Shown: piece after piece, positions 24,101-31,564 of the stretch
Numbering within the stretch: position 1 is the stretch's first letter
How the letters are laid out: every line of letters begins with the position of its first letter
Assembly (NCBI GenBank): GCA_001899525.1
Contig: MKVY01000036.1
Coordinates: 1-43,694, forward strand
Length of the DNA stretch: 43,694 bases
Reading direction: 5' to 3'
Origin: Rhizobiales bacterium 65-9
GTDB taxonomy: Bacteria > Pseudomonadota > Alphaproteobacteria > Rhizobiales > Beijerinckiaceae
Notes under the pieces: model-generated
Databases searched by the model: none
The model's input: the letters and a program-made list of their open reading frames with translations, nothing else
What the model was told of the DNA's origin: nothing
Made by a program: the position numbers and the translations under genes

Positions 24101-24652
24101 ATGGCAACCGATCTCATCCGCTATGATCTCATGGTGCAGGACGCGCTGCGCGGCGTGGTCCGGCGCGTCCTCGGCGACGTCGCCCGCTATGGGCTTCCCG
24201 GCGAGCATCACCTTTATATTTCGTTCCGCACCCAGCATTCCGGCGTGCGCATCTCGAATCGCCTGCGGGAGCAGTATCCCGAGGAGATGACGATCGTCGT
24301 CCAGCATCAGTTCTGGGATCTGAAGGCGCATGAATCGTCGTTCGAGATCGTGCTGTCGTTCAAGAACATCCACGAACAGCTTGTGATTCCCTATGACGCG
24401 ATCGTCGGCTTCTTCGATCCGTCCGTGCAGTTCGGTCTGAAGTTCGAGGCCGAGGACAAGGCCGGCTCGACCGCGGCCGCTCCGTCCGACGAGCTCGGCG
24501 CGGAAGCGCCGCTTCTGCCGATGACCTCGAAAACCTCGCGCCGCAAAACCGAGGAGGCGAAGCCAGAGCCCGCCGCCGTCGAGGCGGAGAAGCCCGCTGA
24601 CGACGAGGCGCCCAAGATCGTCTCCCTCGACGCCTTCCGCAAGAAGCCGTGA
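24101..24652 (+). CDS. sspB: SspB, ClpXP adaptor (alphaproteobacterial type)
   Basis: 183 residues. The N-terminal domain (1-115) has the SspB fold: LMVQDALRGVVRRVL, LYISFRTQHSGVRIS, LREQYPEEMTIVVQHQFWDL, ESSFEIVLSFKNIHEQLVIPYDAIVGFFDPSVQFGL. A flexible Ala/Glu/Pro-rich linker follows and the C-terminus ends in KIVSLDAFRKKP, the likely ClpX-binding (XB) tail. SspB binds ssrA-tagged proteins and hands them to ClpXP. Its gene follows ssrA by about 60 bp, so substrate tag and adaptor are neighbours. A DUF4169 gene follows after 4 bp. Confidence 0.93.
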   Translation: MATDLIRYDLMVQDALRGVVRRVLGDVARYGLPGEHHLYISFRTQHSGVRISNRLREQYPEEMTIVVQHQFWDLKAHESSFEIVLSFKNIHEQLVIPYDAIVGFFDPSVQFGLKFEAEDKAGSTAAAPSDELGAEAPLLPMTSKTSRRKTEEAKPEPAAVEAEKPADDEAPKIVSLDAFRKKP

Positions 24653-24656
24653 TCCG

Positions 24657-24848
24657 ATGGGCGACGTGATCAATCTGCGGCGCGCGCGCAAGGAAAGCGA
24701 GCGGCGAAAGGACGAACGGCGCGCCGAAGAGAATCGCGTCAGATTCGGCCGGACGAAGCAGCAGCGCGACGCCGACGCGCAGAGCGAGGCGGCGCGGCTC
24801 TCGCGGCTTGACGCGCATCGGCGCGAACCGTCGCCCGCTGATGAATGA
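24657..24848 (+). CDS. DUF4169 family protein
   Basis: 63 residues, very rich in Arg/Glu/Lys: MGDVINLRRARKESERRKDE at the start and FGRTKQQRDADAQSEAARLS in the middle. This is the pattern of DUF4169, a small alphaproteobacterial family of unknown function. It starts 4 bp after sspB and overlaps the next gene by 8 bp, so the three genes are one transcription unit. The conserved linkage suggests a role near protein quality control, but that is only inference. Confidence 0.85.
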   Translation: MGDVINLRRARKESERRKDERRAEENRVRFGRTKQQRDADAQSEAARLSRLDAHRREPSPADE

Positions 24849-25083
24849 CGGCGCGCGGCTCGACGCGCGCAACGTCAAGCGATCGCTCTCGATCGCCGGC
24901 CATTCCACCAGCATCTCGATAGAAGAGCCGTTCTGGCGCGCGCTGAAAGCGCTGGCGGCGGAGGAGAATATAAGCCTCGCGACGCTTGTCGCGCGCATTG
25001 ATGGCGAGCGGAAGGAGATCGGCCTCTCCTCGGCGCTCAGGCTGCATGTGTTGCGCGCGTTGCAGGAGAAGACGGCGCGATAA
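24841..25083 (+). CDS. Ribbon-helix-helix domain protein
   Basis: 80 residues from ATG 24841, which overlaps the DUF4169 stop. The sequence KRSLSIAGHSTSISIEEPFWRALKALAAEENISLATLVARID has the beta-strand-helix-helix pattern of RHH_4-type DNA-binding proteins, followed by LSSALRLHVLRALQ. Such proteins in alphaproteobacteria lie commonly after DUF4169 and sspB. It may be a transcription factor; the target is unknown. No toxin gene is next to it; the next gene is convergent. Confidence 0.8.
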   Translation: MNDGARLDARNVKRSLSIAGHSTSISIEEPFWRALKALAAEENISLATLVARIDGERKEIGLSSALRLHVLRALQEKTAR

Positions 25084-25108
25084 TCTCCGCGCGGTCGCGC
25101 GAAACAGC

Positions 25109-28100
25109 CTATTGCGCCGGCGTCGCGTCGACCGGCGGCAGCGCGAAAGGCCCGGGCGGCGGGGGCGGCGTCAGCGCCGGTTCGGCCGCGCTTTTCTCCG
25201 CGTCGAGGCGGTTGCGATCGTAGCGCAGGCGCCGATTGAACGCTGCGCGCTCGCGCGCGTCCTGTTCGAGAATCTGCACGCGCGCGGCTTCGCGCGCCGC
25301 CGCCCGTTGCGTGACCTCGCTGAACAGCGCGGCGATGTCGATGGCGCGCTTCGGAGAGAGGATGGCGCCCGTATAGGCGAGGCCGATGTCCGGAACCGTC
25401 GCGCCGGCCGGCGCCTTGCCCGTCATCTGAATCCGGGCGTCGATCGTCCATGATTTCAGATCGATCTGAGACGATCCGACAAGGAATGCGGCAAGCGTTT
25501 CGGCGCGCGCAGGTCCAAGCCGCGCGGCGCCGCCGGTGATCGTCAGCGGCGCCGAAACCGCTTCGAGCGGCAGCGCCCCGCGCGCCAGCTCGCGCTCCAC
25601 CATCGGCGTCAGATCGTCGAGCGACGGCATCGCATCGCTTTTATCTTGGATCGCGATGATGCGCGCCGCCGCGCCGGCGTCGACCTGCGGCAGCGAGGCC
25701 CGCCGCAGCGTCGCCGAGCCTGCGCCCGCGAGGCCGCTCACGAGTCGCGCGATCGAATCGCCCGCGCTGGAAAAATCAAGGGACAGGTCGACAAGGCCTG
25801 TCAGGCCGGACGCGCCGAGCGCGGTCAGGTCGAGCTGCGTCGCGCCGACCCGGCCGGTGACGGCCGCCTGCGATCCGTCGCGCCGAATCGTCGCTTCGCC
25901 ATTGAACCGGCCGCCGCCGAACTCCGCAGAAAGAGTCTCGATGCGCAGCCCGTCATTGCGGCTGACGAGGCGCGTCGCCGCATTGGCCGCGACCCGACCG
26001 CCGCCCAGATCGAACGCGCGCGCGCGCAGATCGAGATCGAAGGAGACGGGAGCGCGCGCGAAGGCTGGAAAACGCTGCGACGACCAGAACGCGCCGGAGG
26101 GCGCCGCCCCGGAAACACCGAAAGCGAGAGTCGACAGGTCCGCGAGCGACAGCGCCTCGACCTCGACCTGTCCCGTCGCCCTGGGTTGCGCGCCGAGGCT
26201 GATCTGCAAGGCGCCGGAGCGCACGGCGAGCTCGCCCAGTTCGCCCCGCAGGCTGGCGAGGCGCAAGCCGCCCGCGCCGTAATCGAGACTGCTTTCCAGC
26301 CATCCCGGCCGGGCGGACGGCCCGGCGGCGGGGAGTTTCAGCAGACCGAGCGCCGGCGCCAGGTCGGCCGCATTGAGCCGCAGCGTTCCCGTCAGCGACG
26401 GCGCAAGTCCCTCGACGGCCTTCGCGGACGCCTCGATGGCGGCGCCGGCGATGGTGGCGTTGAGGGTGAAGCCGGCGGGCGCGCCGCCGCCGGTGGCGAT
26501 GTCGAGCGCCAGCGAGCCGGGCGAGGCCAGGGGCCCGGCGTCCCATCCGAGCTGAGTGACGAGCTTGCCGGAATCGGGCGCCTCCGCCTTGATCCTGAGC
26601 GAGTCGAGTTTCGCCTGCGCATCGCCGCCGCGCGGCGCGTCCGCGAGCGCTGCGAAGCGGGTGCCTCCCGCCACGCCTTCCGCGCGCGCCAGCCAGCGCT
26701 TGCCGTCCCGGCTCGGCTGCATGGATCCGTTGAAGCGCGCCGGCGAAAGCGCCGATGCGCGCGCCGCGAATGCGTCCGCGTAGGCGCCCGGAAAGGCCCG
26801 CTGAAGCACCGCCGCCAGCGGCTTCAGATCGTCGGCCGCGATATCGGCGGCGAAACGTCCGACGCCGTCTTTCACCATTCCGTCGGCCGACAGGCTCAGT
26901 CCCTTCTGGCTGACGGCGAGCTTGCTCAGCGTCAGCACCCCCGCCTGCTGGCGCGCGTCGAGATCGAACGATCCGACCGAAACGCCGAGCGCCGCCGAAA
27001 CGACGCGCCTCGCCGAGACGACAAGGTCGATGTCGGGGCCGTCGGCCGGCGGCAGCCACTCGACCGCCGGCATGAGATCGAGATCGAGCGTGTCGGCCCG
27101 AACCGTCAGGCCGAAACGGCCCGGATCGCCCGGCGTTGAAAAGCGCCGCTGAATCTCGACCTGCGCCTGAGCGCCGTCGACGGTGACCACGCCCTGATCG
27201 AAAGCGATGCGGCCCGGCCGCCAGCGCACCCGGCCGGAAGCGCTGACGCTGCTCGCTTTCACGAAGCGCTGGTTCGCGGCGATGTCGGGCGGCGCGCCGC
27301 TCAACCATTGCCAGGCTTTCGCCGGCGCGCCCGTGGAGAGATTGGCGGTCGCCTCGAAGGCCGGCTCGGAATCGATCCACAGCCGCCCCTTGGCGGTCGC
27401 TTTCAGGCCGCCCGGCCCCTCGGCCTCCACCTGGTCCAGCGTCACGGCGCCCGGCTCCATGCGGCCGTTGACGCGCAGCGGGCCGAGCGATTCTGCGCGC
27501 GCATAGGCCCGTTCGGCCTGAAGGTCGAAGACGATGGGAAACGGGATCGCCGCCAGCAGCCGTTCGATCTCGGCTACCGTCTCCACCGGCGCGGGGGGCC
27601 GGTTCTGGCCGGGATCGACCGCGAGCATCCGGTCGAAATCCATGGGGCGCAGCTTGAGCGCGACGCGCGCGCTGAGCCCGTTCGCATAACGAAGAGCCCC
27701 CTCGCCGTCAGCCTTCACGCCGACATCCTGCGGCCCGATCTCGAGCTCCATCGCGCTGGCTTCGAAGCCCGCGCTGTCCCCGCCGCCTGTCGCTGCAAGT
27801 CGCCAGGGTTGCGGGCCGGGCGCCCTGCCGAACGGCCAGGGCGTCATCCCCGAGGCCGAAATCCTGCCTTCGAACCGTGGCGGAACCTTCCAGCCGGCCC
27901 GGTCGATGACCAACATCCCCTCAGCCTCGCCGATGAAGGCGAGGCTGGCGTCCTGAACGCTGACCTTGAGGGCGGCCCGTCCATCCGGCGCGACCGCGCC
28001 GCTGCTCCAGCGGATGTCATAGCGACCGCCGTCGATCTCCGCCCTGCCCTGCGCCTTCCACGGGCCGTTCAGGGCCGACTGCTCGATGACGAAGTCGCTT

Positions 28101-28573
28101 GTCGCCGCGAACTGGAGGCGGCCGTCGGCGGCGAAACTCCGTATTTCGCCGCCCCGGATCGCCAGCCGGTCGATGGCGAGATCGCGCGCGCCCGGTTCCG
28201 GCGGCGGCAGGCTCTGGCGCAGCGCCGGGGCGTCCCGCCACACGAGAACCGGTCGCTCCATGGAGCCGTCGGTGATGCGCAACTGCCCGCCGAGCATCGC
28301 TGTCAGGCCAAGCTCGATGTCGAGGGATTCGATCGTCAGCGAGGCCGGCGCCTGGGCGGCGTCGATAGAGACCTTGCGGGCGCTGATGTGCGGTTGCGGC
28401 AGCAGCCTGATCGACAGCGGACCGCCGATCCGCACGTCGCGGCCAAGCGCCTCCGTCAGATGTTTTTCGACCTCGCCCCGCCAGGCGTTCCAGTCGACGA
28501 ACCAGGGCGCCGCGGTCGCGGCCGCGAGCGCGAGGATCACGAGAATGGCGAGGCCCGTCAGCAGGTCGCGCAC
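25109..28573 (-). CDS. AsmA family protein
   Basis: 1154 residues. It starts with one membrane anchor (LLTGLAILVILALAAATAAP) followed by WFVDWNAWRGEVEKHLTEAL and GRDVRIGGPLSIRLLPQPHI, the AsmA N-terminal signature. A very long periplasmic region of repeated beta strands follows (many 'G.a.l.a.....f.g..' units) with an AsmA_2-type C-terminal part around 900-1080 (GFSLDFSSAGDS, GSATLRRASLPQVDAG). The tail is Pro-rich. AsmA-like proteins are thought to bridge the inner and outer membranes and help move phospholipids. This one is larger than E. coli AsmA (about 620 aa) and closer in size to YicH/TamB-type relatives. Confidence 0.9.
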   Translation of the reverse strand: MRDLLTGLAILVILALAAATAAPWFVDWNAWRGEVEKHLTEALGRDVRIGGPLSIRLLPQPHISARKVSIDAAQAPASLTIESLDIELGLTAMLGGQLRITDGSMERPVLVWRDAPALRQSLPPPEPGARDLAIDRLAIRGGEIRSFAADGRLQFAATSDFVIEQSALNGPWKAQGRAEIDGGRYDIRWSSGAVAPDGRAALKVSVQDASLAFIGEAEGMLVIDRAGWKVPPRFEGRISASGMTPWPFGRAPGPQPWRLAATGGGDSAGFEASAMELEIGPQDVGVKADGEGALRYANGLSARVALKLRPMDFDRMLAVDPGQNRPPAPVETVAEIERLLAAIPFPIVFDLQAERAYARAESLGPLRVNGRMEPGAVTLDQVEAEGPGGLKATAKGRLWIDSEPAFEATANLSTGAPAKAWQWLSGAPPDIAANQRFVKASSVSASGRVRWRPGRIAFDQGVVTVDGAQAQVEIQRRFSTPGDPGRFGLTVRADTLDLDLMPAVEWLPPADGPDIDLVVSARRVVSAALGVSVGSFDLDARQQAGVLTLSKLAVSQKGLSLSADGMVKDGVGRFAADIAADDLKPLAAVLQRAFPGAYADAFAARASALSPARFNGSMQPSRDGKRWLARAEGVAGGTRFAALADAPRGGDAQAKLDSLRIKAEAPDSGKLVTQLGWDAGPLASPGSLALDIATGGGAPAGFTLNATIAGAAIEASAKAVEGLAPSLTGTLRLNAADLAPALGLLKLPAAGPSARPGWLESSLDYGAGGLRLASLRGELGELAVRSGALQISLGAQPRATGQVEVEALSLADLSTLAFGVSGAAPSGAFWSSQRFPAFARAPVSFDLDLRARAFDLGGGRVAANAATRLVSRNDGLRIETLSAEFGGGRFNGEATIRRDGSQAAVTGRVGATQLDLTALGASGLTGLVDLSLDFSSAGDSIARLVSGLAGAGSATLRRASLPQVDAGAAARIIAIQDKSDAMPSLDDLTPMVERELARGALPLEAVSAPLTITGGAARLGPARAETLAAFLVGSSQIDLKSWTIDARIQMTGKAPAGATVPDIGLAYTGAILSPKRAIDIAALFSEVTQRAAAREAARVQILEQDARERAAFNRRLRYDRNRLDAEKSAAEPALTPPPPPGPFALPPVDATPAQ

Positions 28574-28661
28574 GGCGTCAACAGCTCTCCAGAAAAGTCC
28601 ACGGGCACACTATCCGATTTGTCGGCCAAGGTGTGACAAACAGCCGACGCCCACAACGGAT

Positions 28662-30071
28662 TTAGAAGGCGAGGATCTTGCCCGGATTCATGATGCCCTG
28701 AGGATCGATGGCGACTTTGATCGCCCGCATCGTCGCCAGCGCGGCCGGCCCCAGCTCGGCCTCGAGATACTTGATCTTGCCCTGCCCGACGCCGTGCTCG
28801 CCGGTGCAGGTCCCGTCCATGCTGATCGCGCGCTTCGCCAGCCGCTCCAGAAACCCCTCGGCGCGGGCGATTTCCTCTGGATCGTCCACCATGATCATCG
28901 GCTGCACATGGAAATTGCCGTCGCCGACATGCCCGACGATCGGACCGATCAGCCCGCTCGCATCGAGATCGCGTTTCGTTTCCTCGACGCATTCCGCCAG
29001 CCGCGAGATGGGCACGCAGACGTCGGTCGCAAAGCCCTTCGCGCCGGGCCTGATCTCCATCGTCGCCCAGTAGGCGTTGTGCCGGGCCTCCCACAGCCTC
29101 GTGCGATCCTCGGGCTTCGTCGCCCACTGGAAATCGCTGCCGCCATTGTCGCGCGCGATCGCGCTGAAGGTCTCGACCTGTTCGGCGACGCCGGCCGTGG
29201 TGCCGTGGAACTCCAGCAGCAGCAGCGGTTTTTCGGGCAGCGACAGTTTCGAATGGCGGTTGCACGCGGCGACCTGAAGCTCGTCCAGCAGCTCGATCCG
29301 CGCCATCGGCAGCCCGATCTGGATCGCCTGGATCGTCGTGTCGCAGGCCGCCTTGATCGAGGGAAACGAGCAGACCGCCGCCGAGATCGCCTCCGGCGCG
29401 CCATGCAGCTTGAGCGTGACCTTGGCGATGAGGCCGAGCGTGCCTTCCGAACCGACATAGAGCCGGGTGAGGTCGTAACCGGCCGACGTCTTCTTGGCGC
29501 GCCGCGCCGTCGTGACGATCTCGCCTGCGGGCGACACCACCTCCAGCGCCAGCACATTGTCCTTCATCGTCCCGTATCGGACGGCGTTGGTGCCGGACGC
29601 GCGTGTCGCGGTCATGCCGCCGATCGTGGCGTCGGCGCCGGGATCGATCGGAAAGAACAGGCCCGTATCGCGCAGATGCTCGTTGAGTTGCTTGCGGGTC
29701 ACCCCCGGCTCGACCACGCAGGTCAGGTCTTCCGGCTGGACCGACAGCACAGCCTTCATCATTGAAGTGTCGACGCAGACCCCGCCGAGCGGCGCGTTGA
29801 CATGGCCTTCGAGCGAGGTGCCGACGCCGAACGGAATGACCGGCATGCGATGGGCCGCGCAGAGCTTCACGATCGCGACCATCTCGGCGGCGTCGAGCGG
29901 ATAGACCACCGCGTCCGGCGGCTGGTTCGCGATCCAGGTGAGCGTATGGCCGTGCTGCTCGCGGACGGCGGCGCTCGTCACGCAGCGATTGCCGAACTGG
30001 CGCGTCAAAGCGGCCGTGACGGCTGCGACGGCGGAGTCGTTGGGACGCAACAGCGGCGTTGAATCGATCAT
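28662..30071 (-). CDS. FAD-linked oxidase (D-lactate/glycolate dehydrogenase GlcD/Dld type)
   Basis: 469 residues from ATG 30071; a 53-residue upstream extension in frame lacks family likeness. The PCMH FAD-binding domain (about 50-230) has VIPFGVGTSLEGHVNAP, GGVCVDTSMM and FPIDPGADATIGGMTATRAS. The C-terminal FAD-oxidase domain has HVGDGNFHVQPMI and the GTCTGEHGVGQGK motif with the metal/substrate His. It should oxidise a 2-hydroxy acid such as D-lactate or glycolate and pass electrons to cytochrome c or quinone. It is transcribed away from the thioesterase gene with about 150 bp between their starts. Confidence 0.92.
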   Translation of the reverse strand: MIDSTPLLRPNDSAVAAVTAALTRQFGNRCVTSAAVREQHGHTLTWIANQPPDAVVYPLDAAEMVAIVKLCAAHRMPVIPFGVGTSLEGHVNAPLGGVCVDTSMMKAVLSVQPEDLTCVVEPGVTRKQLNEHLRDTGLFFPIDPGADATIGGMTATRASGTNAVRYGTMKDNVLALEVVSPAGEIVTTARRAKKTSAGYDLTRLYVGSEGTLGLIAKVTLKLHGAPEAISAAVCSFPSIKAACDTTIQAIQIGLPMARIELLDELQVAACNRHSKLSLPEKPLLLLEFHGTTAGVAEQVETFSAIARDNGGSDFQWATKPEDRTRLWEARHNAYWATMEIRPGAKGFATDVCVPISRLAECVEETKRDLDASGLIGPIVGHVGDGNFHVQPMIMVDDPEEIARAEGFLERLAKRAISMDGTCTGEHGVGQGKIKYLEAELGPAALATMRAIKVAIDPQGIMNPGKILAF

Positions 30072-30228
30072 GGAGGAAATTTCCGGCTTGCGAGCGGTTT
30101 TGAGGTGAATACACTCGATTATGGATGGCGGGCCAGAACGCCGAAGACTTTTTCGCGAAAACGGCCCGCCAATCGATCTAACGCGGCGCGGCGCGCCGTT
30201 CTGGCGACGTTGACAGGCCTCCGTGAGC

Positions 30229-30771
30229 ATGACTGACGCTCCCGTGCTGTTTTTTGCGCCCTTCGTCTCTTCGACGATGCGGGTCGAACCTGCATGGATC
30301 GATTACAACGGCCATCTCAACATGGCCTATTATCATGTGCTGTTCGACCGCGCGATCGACGAGGCTTTCTCTGTCGCCGGCCTGGGCGCCGCCTATCTCG
30401 AAGCGCGCAACTGCTCCTATTTCGCGGCCGAATGCCATATCCGCTATCTGCGCGAGCTGACCAGCGGCGACCCCGTGCGCGCCACGGTGCAACTGCTCGA
30501 TTTCGACGAGAAGCGCATTCACTTCTTCATGACGCTCCGCCACGCGACGGACGGATGGATTTCCGCGACGACCGAAAACCTGTCCCTTCATGTGGACATG
30601 GACACGCGGAAGGTGACGCCGTTTCCGTCCGATATCCTCGCCAACCTCGCCATCATGAAGGCGATGCACGCCCGCCTGCCGCGTCCGGAGGACGCCGGGC
30701 GCGTGATCTCGCTGACGAAACGCGCGTCAGGCGAAACCCGCTCCGTGGCGGACCCGCGCACCGTCAACTGA
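30229..30771 (+). CDS. Hotdog-fold thioesterase (4HBT superfamily)
   Basis: 180 residues from ATG 30229; a GTG 6 bp upstream is also possible. VEPAWIDYNGHLNMAYYHVLFDRAID is the thioesterase motif with catalytic Asp (D/YNGHLN), followed by AAECHIRYLRELTSGDPVRA and EKRIHFFMTLRH. It should hydrolyse acyl-CoA esters in the cytoplasm, similar to proteins called thioesterase-like or betainyl-CoA thioesterase-like. Its stop overlaps the stop of the YitT-family gene on the other strand by 8 bp. Confidence 0.88.
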   Translation: MTDAPVLFFAPFVSSTMRVEPAWIDYNGHLNMAYYHVLFDRAIDEAFSVAGLGAAYLEARNCSYFAAECHIRYLRELTSGDPVRATVQLLDFDEKRIHFFMTLRHATDGWISATTENLSLHVDMDTRKVTPFPSDILANLAIMKAMHARLPRPEDAGRVISLTKRASGETRSVADPRTVN

Positions 30772-31405
30772 CGCCGAGATAGCGTCCCGGCTTGTGGTTC
30801 ATGCCGACCACGAGATTGAGGACTGTCGCCCCGACGACCGACAGGGCGACCCGGTCCGCCGGCAATACGAAAACCGCCGCCGCCAGGATCATGAGATCGA
30901 CCCCGAGCTGGAAATAACCGGCGCGGATGTTGAAGCGCTCCTGCAGATAGAGCGCGAGGATGTTCACGCCGCCGAGGCCGGTCCTGTGCCGGAACAGGAT
31001 GAGGATGCCGACGCCGGCGAGGCCGCCGCCGATGATCGCCGCATAGAGCCCGTTGACCGCGACGATGTCGACCCATTGCGGCGTCAGCCGCGTCAATCCT
31101 GCGAGCAGCGCCACGGCGATGAAGCTGCGGGCGGCGAAAGCCCACCCCATCCGCTTCGCCGCCAGCCACCAGAAGGGCAGATTGATGACGAAAAAGATCA
31201 GGCCAAACGGATAGCCGGTGACATATTGCAAAAGCAGCGACAGGCCGGCCGTGCTGCTCGTGAGCAGCGTCGCCTTGGCGTAAAGCCCGAGCCCGAGCGC
31301 GACGAAGGCGACGCCCAGGGGAATCGCCAGCGCGTCCTCGACCAGCGCGTGCCGCTGCGGCGGGAAAGGGTCCTCGAACGGCAGGCGCGCATTGTTGCTG
31401 CTCAT
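30764..31405 (-). CDS. YitT-family (DUF161) membrane protein
   Basis: 213 residues from ATG 31405 (MSSNNARLPFEDP); a 23-residue N-terminal extension to 31474 is Ala-rich and unlikely. It has five membrane helices. ALGLGLYAKATLLTSSTAGLS and GLYAAIIGGGLAGVGILILF correspond to the conserved 'GlG..l...a.....G.tGla' pattern of the family. Function is unknown; some relatives affect spore or cell envelope processes in other bacteria. Transcribed opposite to uvrD. Confidence 0.85.
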   Translation of the reverse strand: MSSNNARLPFEDPFPPQRHALVEDALAIPLGVAFVALGLGLYAKATLLTSSTAGLSLLLQYVTGYPFGLIFFVINLPFWWLAAKRMGWAFAARSFIAVALLAGLTRLTPQWVDIVAVNGLYAAIIGGGLAGVGILILFRHRTGLGGVNILALYLQERFNIRAGYFQLGVDLMILAAAVFVLPADRVALSVVGATVLNLVVGMNHKPGRYLGVS

Positions 31406-31564
31406 GACGCAATCTGCGAAGCAATCCTTGTTCCGCCAAGCTGCCGCGGCGGCGGCGGCGCCGTCAGTCGCCAAGCCTTCGCCGCAAATCCATGCGCGTT
31501 TGGCTCAGCCGTCCCGCCCCCCTATGTAAGGCGGGCGCCGCAGAGATTCGGCGCCATCGAAACC

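Noticed and set aside
24808-24840. Earlier start for the ribbon-helix-helix protein
   Set aside because: The extra 11 residues lie inside the DUF4169 gene and do not match the family; the ATG at 24841 forms a normal stop-start overlap.
25646-28636. Long plus-strand open frames opposite the AsmA gene
   Set aside because: Low-complexity Arg/Gly/Ala products, no start sites; the minus strand reads as a complete AsmA protein.
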